In this document: piece by piece, positions 52,665-59,514 of the stretch
Layout of the letters: every line of letters begins with the position of its first letter
Numbering within the stretch: the stretch's first letter is position 1
DNA from: Streptomyces sp. G-G2
GTDB taxonomy: Bacteria; Actinomycetota; Actinomycetes; Streptomycetales; Streptomycetaceae
Assembly: GCF_030063135.1 (NCBI RefSeq)
Contig: NZ_JASISO010000030.1
Span: 1 to 64,000, forward strand
Reading direction: 5' to 3'
Length of the DNA: 64,000 nucleotides
Made by a program: the position numbers and the translations under genes
The notes under the pieces: model-generated
Seen by the model: only the letters and a program-made list of their open reading frames with translations
The model's database searches: none
Told to the model about the DNA's origin: nothing

Positions 52665-53384
52665 ATGCCCTACCTGGTCCGCTACAACTCCCCGGCCGCG
52701 CCCGCCCTGCGCCTGGTCTGCTTCCCCCACGCGGGCGGCGGCGCGAGTTTCTTCCGGGGCTGGTCCCGGCACCTGGACCCGTCGGTCGAGGTACTGGCCG
52801 TCCAGTACCCGGGCCGCGAGAGCCGCTTCACCGAACCCCTGGTCCCGACGATGGCCCCGCTGGCGGACGGGGTGAGCAAGGAACTCCTGGCCGAACCCCC
52901 CGTGCGCACCGCCCTGTTCGGGCACAGCATGGGCGCGATGGTCGCGTACGAGACCCTCCTGCGGCTGGAGGCGGAGGGCGCCACCCACGTCGCCCGGCTG
53001 TGCGCCTCGGGCCGCGCCCTGGACGCGCCGCCGGTCGGCGCGAGCGAGATCACCGACAGCGAACTGATCGCCTCGGTCAAGGCCCTCGGCGGCCCCAACG
53101 CGCAGGTCTGGGACGACCCCGACCTGTGCGAGATCCTGCTCCCGATCATCCGCAACGACTACCGCCTGATCGACGACTACCAACGCGTCCCCGACGCACC
53201 GCTCCTGCGCGCGGAGGTCCTCGCCCTCTCGGGCGACGCGGACCCCCGCATCACCCCTGACCGGGCGGCCCTCTGGGCCACCGCCACGAAGGGCCCCTTC
53301 AGCTCGGAGGTCTTCGAAGGCGCCCACTTCTACCTGACGGCCCACGCGGAACGCGTCTCCCGCCTGGCGGTCTCCGGCCTCTAG
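52665..53384 (+). CDS. Type II thioesterase
   Basis: 239 residues of the alpha/beta-hydrolase type II thioesterase family that clears misprimed PKS/NRPS carrier proteins. LRLVCFPHAGGGASFFRGWS is the family's hallmark opening; ALFGHSMGAMVAYE carries the nucleophile Ser (GxSxG); LSGDADPRI is near the acid and FEGAHFYLTAH holds the catalytic His. It looks intact although its neighbours on the left are decayed. It could serve the carrier protein encoded 2 kb to the right. Confidence 0.9.
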   Translation: MPYLVRYNSPAAPALRLVCFPHAGGGASFFRGWSRHLDPSVEVLAVQYPGRESRFTEPLVPTMAPLADGVSKELLAEPPVRTALFGHSMGAMVAYETLLRLEAEGATHVARLCASGRALDAPPVGASEITDSELIASVKALGGPNAQVWDDPDLCEILLPIIRNDYRLIDDYQRVPDAPLLRAEVLALSGDADPRITPDRAALWATATKGPFSSEVFEGAHFYLTAHAERVSRLAVSGL

Positions 53385-53441
53385 TGCCGTGACCACATGG
53401 GTTCGCCGGGTGGGTGGCTTCGCCCCGATATCCTGCACGGC

Positions 53442-54233
53442 GTGATCAACTCAGACGCGGGTCCGGACGATGCTGAGGTCGCGATAGCTGGGGCACGTGC
53501 CGGCGCGGACGTGGTCCGCACCATGTACGGCCGGCGGCTCAGCCGCATCGACAAGGGCGCCGGGGACTTCGCAACCACGGCCGATGTGGAGGCCGAGAAG
53601 GCGATCCTCGGCGTCATCCGTGCCGCTCGGCCCGATGACGCGGTTCTCGGAGAGGAAGGCGGGCAGCGGGGTGCGGCCGACGCTGTGCGTCAGTGGTTGG
53701 TGGATCCCTTGTGCGGCACGCTGAACTACGCCGTCGGCAACATGCTGGTGGCCGTCAACGTGGCGCTGCGCAACGGAGCGGCGGCGGTGGCCGACCCGTT
53801 CAGCAGCGAGGTCTTCTTCACCGACGGTGAGACCGCCTGGGTGCGGCACGACGGGGTCGATGAGCGGCTGGCGCCCACGCCCGCCACCCAGCTGGTGGAC
53901 GTCAACCTGGATCCGCCGTTCCCGAGCGCGCCCGGAATCCGGGCCGTGGCCCTGCTGGCCCACCCCGAGTTCGTCGAACGGTTCCGGCCGCGGGTCGTGT
54001 CCACGACGCTGGCGTTGGCCTGGGTCGCGGCCGGCAAGCGCGCCGCGTACGTCACCGATGGCGGTGACCTGTCGGGGAGCGTGCATTTCGCCGCCGGCAT
54101 CGCGGTGTGCCGGGCCTCCGGCTGCGTCGTCACCGGGATCGACGGCGCTCCTCTCGGGCGGGCGGGCCGCGGGCTTGTGGTGGCCGCTGACGCCGAGACC
54201 CATGGGCTGCTGATGTCGATGATCCACGGCTGA
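53442..54233 (+). CDS. Inositol-monophosphatase-fold protein with altered metal site
   Basis: About 263 residues. The general IMPase pattern is clear: VLGEEGG supplies the first metal Glu, and VDPLCGTLNYAVGNMLVAVN is the DPxDGTxN motif with Cys in place of the second Asp. The late WDxAAG motif is replaced by VHFAAG. Two metal ligands are therefore missing, so hydrolysis of inositol or sugar phosphates is questionable. GTG at 53442 is chosen to start MINSDAGPDDAEVA. No operon partner. Confidence 0.7.
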   Translation: MINSDAGPDDAEVAIAGARAGADVVRTMYGRRLSRIDKGAGDFATTADVEAEKAILGVIRAARPDDAVLGEEGGQRGAADAVRQWLVDPLCGTLNYAVGNMLVAVNVALRNGAAAVADPFSSEVFFTDGETAWVRHDGVDERLAPTPATQLVDVNLDPPFPSAPGIRAVALLAHPEFVERFRPRVVSTTLALAWVAAGKRAAYVTDGGDLSGSVHFAAGIAVCRASGCVVTGIDGAPLGRAGRGLVVAADAETHGLLMSMIHG

Positions 54234-54498
54234 AGCCAGTGCTGTGACCGGCGGTAGGTCGCCGGAACCCGGTCCGGGCCGCCCTGCTCGGCCCAGCAGC
54301 TGGCGCCGGTGGGGCAGCCTCCCGCCCCTTGAGAGTCGAGGCAGGCCAGGAGGATCCCGTTGAACCGGTGGATCACGTCGGGGCACGGTGTCCTCGTCGG
54401 CATGGACGAGCTGGGCGATGACCGGAACCCGATTGACGCCGTACGAGGCGCGGCGCCAGACGCCGCGGACAGGCCCTTCGGGCGCCCGACGCCACGGC
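54234..54498. other. Intergenic stretch, nothing recognised
   Basis: No frame here resembles a known protein and no repeat or hairpin stands out. It is the left border of the biosynthetic locus. Confidence 0.5.
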
Positions 54499-55137
54499 TC
54501 AAAGACTCCTCAGGCCGTCTCTTCCGTACCCTGCCCGTCGCGTGGGGGCCGCGCTGGCCACGGCCGCGACGGCCGCGCGCTCGGGGTCCGACCACTCAAG
54601 GAGGCCGAGGCCGTCCTGGCCGGCTTTCAGCACGGCTTCTCCGCGGACCCACAGCCGGAGCAGTGCCGGGCCGGGATCAGCCAGGGCGGTGGCCTCGCGG
54701 AGGTCCGCTTCGGGCAGCAGACGGCGCAGCACCCGCAGGGGGCCCGGGCGGCGCGTCGCGGGCTCGACATCGATGCCGATGGCGCCCGGGCCGACGGCCG
54801 CCGCGACCAGACCGTCCGCGTGACTCAGGCTGAGCCCGAGTCCGGGGTGGCCGGGTAGGTACGGGCGCCCGTGGCCGGCCTGCCCGCACCCGGGGCAGAG
54901 CTGCGCCGGGGCCGAACCGGGCAGGGTCAGACCCGTGTGGCGGGCGACGCACAGCCGGAGGAGCAGCCGCGCCGCCACCACGTCGTCGCGGCGGCCGGGC
55001 AACCGTATCCCGGCCAGCCGTCGCTGCTCCCAGGGCGCGAGCAGGCCCTCGTGCAGCTCGGGGTGGGCCAGGACCTCCTGGGTGGTCGCCACCACCGCGA
55101 TGGCCGTGTCCCGGCCAGGCACCGGGCTGTCGGTCAT
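54499..55137 (-). CDS. Sfp-type 4'-phosphopantetheinyl transferase
   Basis: 212 residues. GLSLSHADGLVAAAVGPGAI and GIDVEP (Mg-binding Asp) form the first conserved block; LLRLWVRGEAVLKAGQDGLG is the W-x-x-K-E-x-x-x-K block with Gly in the first Lys position. It transfers phosphopantetheine from CoA to the Ser of carrier proteins, in all likelihood the ACP encoded directly upstream (10-base gap). ATG at 55137. The HGRPYL-like CoA-binding segment is present. Confidence 0.88.
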   Translation of the reverse strand: MTDSPVPGRDTAIAVVATTQEVLAHPELHEGLLAPWEQRRLAGIRLPGRRDDVVAARLLLRLCVARHTGLTLPGSAPAQLCPGCGQAGHGRPYLPGHPGLGLSLSHADGLVAAAVGPGAIGIDVEPATRRPGPLRVLRRLLPEADLREATALADPGPALLRLWVRGEAVLKAGQDGLGLLEWSDPERAAVAAVASAAPTRRAGYGRDGLRSL

Positions 55138-55147
55138 CGGCGCACGC

Positions 55148-55378
55148 TCAGTGGACGGCGCTCAGGAAACGCTCCTGGACCCGGCCGAGGGTGCGGAAGT
55201 CGTCGATGGTGACTTCCTGGAGGTCGATGGTGCTGCCGGACAGCTCCTCCAGGAGGTCGATGAACTCAAGGAAGTCCATCGAGTCGATGAGCCGCGCCTC
55301 GATGAGGTCCTCGTCGGTGGCGATGGGGCCGTCGAGGCCGGGGTTCTTCTCGTGCAGCCACGTGGCGATGCGTTCCAT
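55148..55378 (-). CDS. Free-standing acyl/aminoacyl carrier protein
   Basis: 76 residues, acidic and helical. LIDSMDFLEFIDLLEELSG contains the phosphopantetheine attachment Ser (S33) in a DSM context. Such small stand-alone carriers next to a synthetase-like ligase are the known partners of amino acid:[carrier protein] ligases. AGGAGCG precedes the ATG at 55378. It lies 105 bases downstream of the ligase gene and 10 bases before the phosphopantetheinyl transferase, so the three form one operon. Confidence 0.9.
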   Translation of the reverse strand: MERIATWLHEKNPGLDGPIATDEDLIEARLIDSMDFLEFIDLLEELSGSTIDLQEVTIDDFRTLGRVQERFLSAVH

Positions 55379-55483
55379 GGGGAGGGGTCGCTCCTTATTG
55401 CTGGTGAGGGTGACGTGCGAGTGACACGCGAGTGACGTGCGAGTGGTTGAGTGAACTGAGGGCGGGGCGCCGGGGGTCCGCCC

Positions 55484-56341
55484 TCAGAGACGCGCGTCGC
55501 GGAGCCGGTCCAGGGCCTGTTCGGGGGTGCCGTGGGCGAGGATCATCGCGTGGACCCAGCGCTCGAGGCCGAAGGCGACGCAGGCGCTGTACGCCGGACC
55601 CGCCGAGCCCGCGCGGATGTCCAGCCGCTCGCCGAAGAAGTTGCGGTGCCGGTTGACGGAGGCGATGGCCGTGCCGTCGGGGGCGCAGAACTCGTGCTTG
55701 ACCGGGTCCAGGGCCATCAGCCGGGCCCGGGAACCGCCCTTGTCGTAGAACGGGTCGTCGGCCACGACCCTGTTCAGTTCCAGCCCGAGGCGCGCGGCGG
55801 CCTCCAGGATGAACTCGGCTCCCCGGTCGAGGTGTTCGAGGGAGCCCTGCTTGGTGCCGAGGTAGAGGACCTCTCGCATGTGGAAGCCCCACAGGCGGCG
55901 CAGCCCGTCGTAGTGGGTCTCATTGCGGAAGCAACGGCCGACGGCGGAGAGGCGGAGGCCTTCCTCGCCGACGTCCCTGCCCTCCAGGGAGAGCAGCAGC
56001 CCGTAACAAGTGGCGGACGGCAGTAGATAGCCGGTCGGCCGCAGCGGCAGGTCTCCCGGCGCCTCACCGGCGGCGAGCCCGTCGAGCGCGTCCGGGGCGA
56101 AACGGCCGGCGGCGACACCGAGGTGGGGGAAGTTCCGGAAGAAGTCGAGCCGCGCCAAGCCCTCCGCGGACAGCAGCGGCGGTCCGACGACCTCGGGTGC
56201 GGAGAGCCGTACGGCCAGCCCCGTGAGCAGCTCGCCCAGTCCGTGCAGGAGGGCGGTCCGGACCGGGTCCAGCGTGATCAGGCCCGCACCTGGGCTCTTC
56301 AGGCCGCCGTCCGGCAGGACCGCGGTGCTGGGTGTGCTCAT
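55484..56341 (-). CDS. Amino acid:[carrier protein] ligase, class II aminoacyl-tRNA synthetase homologue
   Basis: 285 residues, just the catalytic core of an atypical SerRS-like synthetase without a tRNA-binding domain. Motif 2 is CFRNETHYDGLRRLWGFHMR (137-156) and motif 3 is AFGLERW (256-262). The zinc ligands of characterised ligases (Cys-Glu-Cys, 45 residues then about 100 apart) appear as C112, E157 and C254, 45 and 97 apart. Such enzymes adenylate a small amino acid, typically Gly or Ala, and load it on a phosphopantetheine arm. The ATG at 56341 follows GAGGGAGC. The amino acid cannot be read from the sequence. Confidence 0.85.
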   Translation of the reverse strand: MSTPSTAVLPDGGLKSPGAGLITLDPVRTALLHGLGELLTGLAVRLSAPEVVGPPLLSAEGLARLDFFRNFPHLGVAAGRFAPDALDGLAAGEAPGDLPLRPTGYLLPSATCYGLLLSLEGRDVGEEGLRLSAVGRCFRNETHYDGLRRLWGFHMREVLYLGTKQGSLEHLDRGAEFILEAAARLGLELNRVVADDPFYDKGGSRARLMALDPVKHEFCAPDGTAIASVNRHRNFFGERLDIRAGSAGPAYSACVAFGLERWVHAMILAHGTPEQALDRLRDARL

Positions 56342-56582
56342 GGAAACAGCTCCCTCTGGGCGTGGGCGAACAGTAGAGGTGTCGGCCGGATGGGGGCGGG
56401 ACGAATTCACCGCGGCGTCGTCGCGGTGATGCCTGCGCGCTTCCACGGGGACGTGGAATGAGTGCCGACGTCCGCGAGTGTGGTCGCCCGTCGACCGCAA
56501 CGCGCACACAGCGGTGGAGAAACCGGCTGATGTCCCCATAGGGACCGGACTGCGCAGTCGGACACTAATCCGCCTGTGCGGC

Positions 56583-56598
56583 TATTGTCTAGACCAAA
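56583..56598. promoter_or_regulatory. DasR/GntR-type palindromic operator, site 1
   Basis: tattgtctagaccaaa: the core tNgtctagacca matches the DasR consensus core TGGTCTAGACCA at 11 of 12 positions. It is 242 bases upstream of the ligase start and lies in the divergent promoter region. Confidence 0.6.
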
Positions 56599-56674
56599 GC
56601 TTCCAAGCCGCCGAGCGCGCCCGGGCGGAGGTCGGATCTCCGCGCCGATGCAACTGCGCATATTGAGATGACAC

Positions 56675-56701
56675 TTGACAGCAGCTATGGTCTAAACCAA
56701 T
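56675..56701 (+). promoter_or_regulatory. Putative promoter -35 with DasR/GntR-type operator, site 2
   Basis: ttgaca at 56675-56680 is a perfect -35 hexamer; 5 bases downstream is tatggtctaaaccaat (56686-56701), matching the 16-base dre consensus at 12 positions and the core at 11 of 12. A repressor bound there would cover the -35/-10 spacer of a rightward promoter; the -10 is weak. Distance to site 1 is 103 bases, about ten helical turns. Confidence 0.55.
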
Positions 56702-56756
56702 TCTGCTGAATGGCCTGGTCATCGCACCCACGCCACGCCGTGGCCGTCCGTCCATG

Positions 56757-56798
56757 CCGTCTGCCGTCTGCCGTCTGCCGTCTGCCGTCTGCCGTCCG
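56757..56798. repeat. 7-bp tandem repeats (ccgtctg) in the leader of the oxygenase operon
   Basis: Five perfect ccgtctg copies (56757-56791) and a sixth with one change. They lie 56 bases after operator 2, 252 bases before the oxygenase start. Since 7 is not a multiple of three they are unlikely to be coding. Confidence 0.9.
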
Positions 56799-56868
56799 CT
56801 GTCCGCCGTTTGCCATCGGCCGCGCGCCGAGGGTCACCCCCTGCTGTCCACCGGCCGAGGAGAAGTGC

Positions 56869-56967
56869 GTGTCCCCGCCGCCCCTTGCCCCGAACTCCCC
56901 ACCCCTCGACCGTTTGCGCGCCCACCGCCGCCGACGTCCGGACCCCCGGCCGGCGGGTGCTCCATGA
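56869..56967 (+). CDS. Possible 32-residue upstream ORF with four consecutive Arg codons
   Basis: GTG 56869, six bases after GAGGAGAA, opens a 32-codon ORF (MSPPPLAPNSPPLDRL..., RRRRPDPRP near the end) ending 83 bases before the oxygenase ATG. Strong initiation signal plus Arg run resemble an attenuation leader, but the Pro/Arg bias is also just GC-rich DNA. Rated as possible only. Confidence 0.3.
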   Translation: MSPPPLAPNSPPLDRLRAHRRRRPDPRPAGAP

Positions 56968-57049
56968 GGGGTTGCTCGCGGCCCCGGCGCCGCCCGCGCC
57001 CGCCGCTGAGCCGAACCGCCCCTCCCGACTCCCTTTCTGGAGTGACCAC

Positions 57050-58195
57050 ATGACGACACCCGCCCCCCGCCGCCGCCCCCATCTCCACCGGGCGGCCTCG
57101 GACCTGCCGTACTTCAGCGCGGACGGCGAGTCCTACCTGGCACAGACGACCCTGCGGGAGCTGAAGAAGTCGCGGCCTCTGCGGGTGCTGTCCGAGGAGG
57201 ACTTCGCCCACTGGCAGACGTACGGCTACGTCATCGTCCGGGAGGCCGTCCCGGCGGAAGTGGCGCAGCGTCTCCTCGGCTTCGCCTGGGAGTTCCAGGG
57301 CCTCGACCCCGACCGGCCGGACAGCTGGTACGAGGACCGGCCGCTGCGCTCCGAGCTGGACCAGCAACTGCACGTGTACGGCTTCGTGGAGGCCTACCAC
57401 CACCAGCTCCTCTGGGACAACCGGCAGGCCCAGCGCGTCTACGACGCCTTCGTCGACGTATGGGACTGCGAGGAGCTGTGGGTCACCCAGGACCGGCTCA
57501 ACCTCAACCCGCCCAACGTCAAGAACCGCGACCGCGCCCTGATCGAGCCCACGGACCGCGGCTTCGACATCGAGCTGCACTGGGACATCGACACCACACT
57601 GGGCGTCCCGCCGCAGCGGGTGCAGGGGATCATCGCCCTCAACGACACCCAGCCGGAGTCGGGCGGTTTCCAGTGCAACCCGGAGCTGTTCCGGCGCTTC
57701 GAGGAGTGGAAGATCGCCCAGCCGGCCGACCGGGACCCCCTGCGCCCCGACGCGGACCGGACGGAGTACCCCGTCGTACGCCCCGATCTGCGTCCCGGCG
57801 ACCTGCTGATCTGGAACGGTCTGCTCGCCCACGGAGTGGCGCGCAACGTATCCCAGGACCAGGTGCGGGCCGTCCAGTACCTGTCGATGATGCCCGCCCT
57901 CGAGGAGCACGAGCGGCTGAAGCGGTCCCGCGTGGACTCCTGGCGGCACCTGCGCACCCCGCGCTGGAACCGGACCCTGGTCGGCGACCCCGTACTGCAC
58001 GAGTCCAAGCGGTACCCCACGGCGACGCTCGACGAACTCGGCAGCCGCCTGCTCGGCCTCACGTCGTGGAAGGAGCCGGTCGCGCCCACCGTCACGGTCG
58101 CGCCCACCGACGCCCCCACGCCCACCGCCGGCACCGACACGGGCACCGCCACCACCGACGAGAGCGGGGAGGCGGCGTGCGCCGTGTCTGCCTGA
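57050..58195 (+). CDS. Phytanoyl-CoA dioxygenase-type Fe(II)/2-oxoglutarate oxygenase
   Basis: 381 residues. The double-stranded beta-helix iron site is HWD (H177-x-D179) with distal H261 in LLAHGVARN and an Arg shortly after for 2-oxoglutarate. The family hydroxylates small, often carrier-bound or acyl-linked substrates. A further 80-residue C-terminal tail ends in Thr/Pro/Ala-rich sequence. First gene of the rightward operon; its final 19 bases overlap the next gene's GTG start. It could hydroxylate the ACP-bound amino acid made by the divergent genes; this is inference. Confidence 0.85.
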   Translation: MTTPAPRRRPHLHRAASDLPYFSADGESYLAQTTLRELKKSRPLRVLSEEDFAHWQTYGYVIVREAVPAEVAQRLLGFAWEFQGLDPDRPDSWYEDRPLRSELDQQLHVYGFVEAYHHQLLWDNRQAQRVYDAFVDVWDCEELWVTQDRLNLNPPNVKNRDRALIEPTDRGFDIELHWDIDTTLGVPPQRVQGIIALNDTQPESGGFQCNPELFRRFEEWKIAQPADRDPLRPDADRTEYPVVRPDLRPGDLLIWNGLLAHGVARNVSQDQVRAVQYLSMMPALEEHERLKRSRVDSWRHLRTPRWNRTLVGDPVLHESKRYPTATLDELGSRLLGLTSWKEPVAPTVTVAPTDAPTPTAGTDTGTATTDESGEAACAVSA

Positions 58196-59514
58196 CCCTC
58201 CCCACCAACCGGTCCTGCGCCGCGACCATCAGGGCCGTGGCCGAGGAGGCCGCCTACGGCGCCCGTCGTTTCGGCGCCGAGGTGCACCTCCTGGTCCTCG
58301 ACTCCTCCGACGCCGCGGTGCTCGCCGAGCACCGTGCGGCGGTGGCGGCGCTGCCCGCCGACCCCGGGGTGGTCGTGCACCACTTCGACGAGGACGAGCA
58401 GCGGGCCTTCCTGCGCGAGGTGATCACCCGGTCCGGCGCCGCCGAGACCGAGCGGGTGCTCGACCTGATGCTGCCGTCCCGCGTCTCCTACGGAGCCTGC
58501 ACCAACCGGGCCTTCCTCATCGCGGAGGCCCTGGGCTGTACGTCCGTCCACCGCCGCGACTCGGACAGCCGGTACCAGTACCTGGACGGAGAGCCGGTCT
58601 TCCCGCTCCACCACGAGCTGACGGCGCTCGGGCGGCGGGCCGCCGACGTGTCCGGCCTGGTGACCCGCAGCAGGCTCGACCCCGCGTGCGCGGACCGTCC
58701 GGTGGCCCTGGTCGGCGGGTCCTTCGTCGGCGAGATGTCGGTGGACGTCGAGGAGATCAGGCGCCTCGACCCGGCCGTCTACGAGGACGTCATCGGCCTC
58801 TCGGTGCCCGCCGGTTACCCGGAGATCTGGCGCAAGAACCTGATCGCGGAGTCCTTCCGGGGCGCCGGAACCGCCCCGTTCACCGGCGACCACACCACCC
58901 TCATGAGCGTCAGCCCGATGCGCGTCGACATGTGCAACATCGCCTTCGACCGTGAGGTCTACGGCAGGGTTCCGCTGCCACCCGCCACCGACACCATCGG
59001 CAGTGACTACTTCCTCATCCACCTGGTCCACGACGCACGGCTGCCGGGTGTCCTGCACAACCGGCACATCGTCAACTTCCATACGGGCGAGCGTCGTTCC
59101 GATGCCGGGTTCCTCGCCTACCAGCTGAGGTTCGCCAAGTTCCTGCTGTCCGGGCCGCACCTCAACACCGTGTACGCCGCGACGAAGGCGGCCGGCGACG
59201 CGCTGCTCGACGCCGAGGGCCATGTCCGCGCCGCGGCGGTAGCCGGTTTCGCCGGCGACGCCGCGCAGGTGGACCGGGCGGAGAACGCCGAACGGCTCGA
59301 TGTCCTCGTCCGCTCGTACCGCGCGCTCGGCGGCCGCTACGCCACGGCCGCCGACGATCTCGCGGGCCGCCGCGAACAACTCCTCGACGAGGCCCGGCAG
59401 GACATGGAGGACTTCGCCCTCCTGGCCGGCGCCTGGGAGCAGCTGACCCGCGCGGGTCGTGCGCGCGCCAGCCTTCACCCGCTGATCGAAGAGTCCGCGA
59501 GGTGCCCCGCATGA
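58177..59514 (+). CDS. DUF6271-like protein, putative GT-A glycosyltransferase
   Basis: 445 residues. It opens MRRVCLTLPTNRSCAATIRA and resembles, from memory, the Streptomyces family labelled DUF6271. Layout suggests a GT-A glycosyltransferase: alternating strands, HLLVLDSSD, and RRDSDSRYQY with a DxD-like motif (128-130). The conserved region NIAFDREVYGRVPLPPATDT then GSDYFLIHLVHDA resembles the acceptor end, with His in IVNFHTGER as possible metal ligand. The GTG at 58177 is inside the previous gene's end, with GGGGAGG just ahead. Its stop overlaps the next ATG (ATGA). Confidence 0.6.
   Translation: MRRVCLTLPTNRSCAATIRAVAEEAAYGARRFGAEVHLLVLDSSDAAVLAEHRAAVAALPADPGVVVHHFDEDEQRAFLREVITRSGAAETERVLDLMLPSRVSYGACTNRAFLIAEALGCTSVHRRDSDSRYQYLDGEPVFPLHHELTALGRRAADVSGLVTRSRLDPACADRPVALVGGSFVGEMSVDVEEIRRLDPAVYEDVIGLSVPAGYPEIWRKNLIAESFRGAGTAPFTGDHTTLMSVSPMRVDMCNIAFDREVYGRVPLPPATDTIGSDYFLIHLVHDARLPGVLHNRHIVNFHTGERRSDAGFLAYQLRFAKFLLSGPHLNTVYAATKAAGDALLDAEGHVRAAAVAGFAGDAAQVDRAENAERLDVLVRSYRALGGRYATAADDLAGRREQLLDEARQDMEDFALLAGAWEQLTRAGRARASLHPLIEESARCPA

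Noticed and set aside
56754..57053. Pro/Arg-rich ORF considered as a ribosomal peptide precursor
   Set aside because: Its beginning is the ccgtctg repeat read through, it lacks a Shine-Dalgarno sequence and no modification enzyme for ribosomal peptides is nearby.
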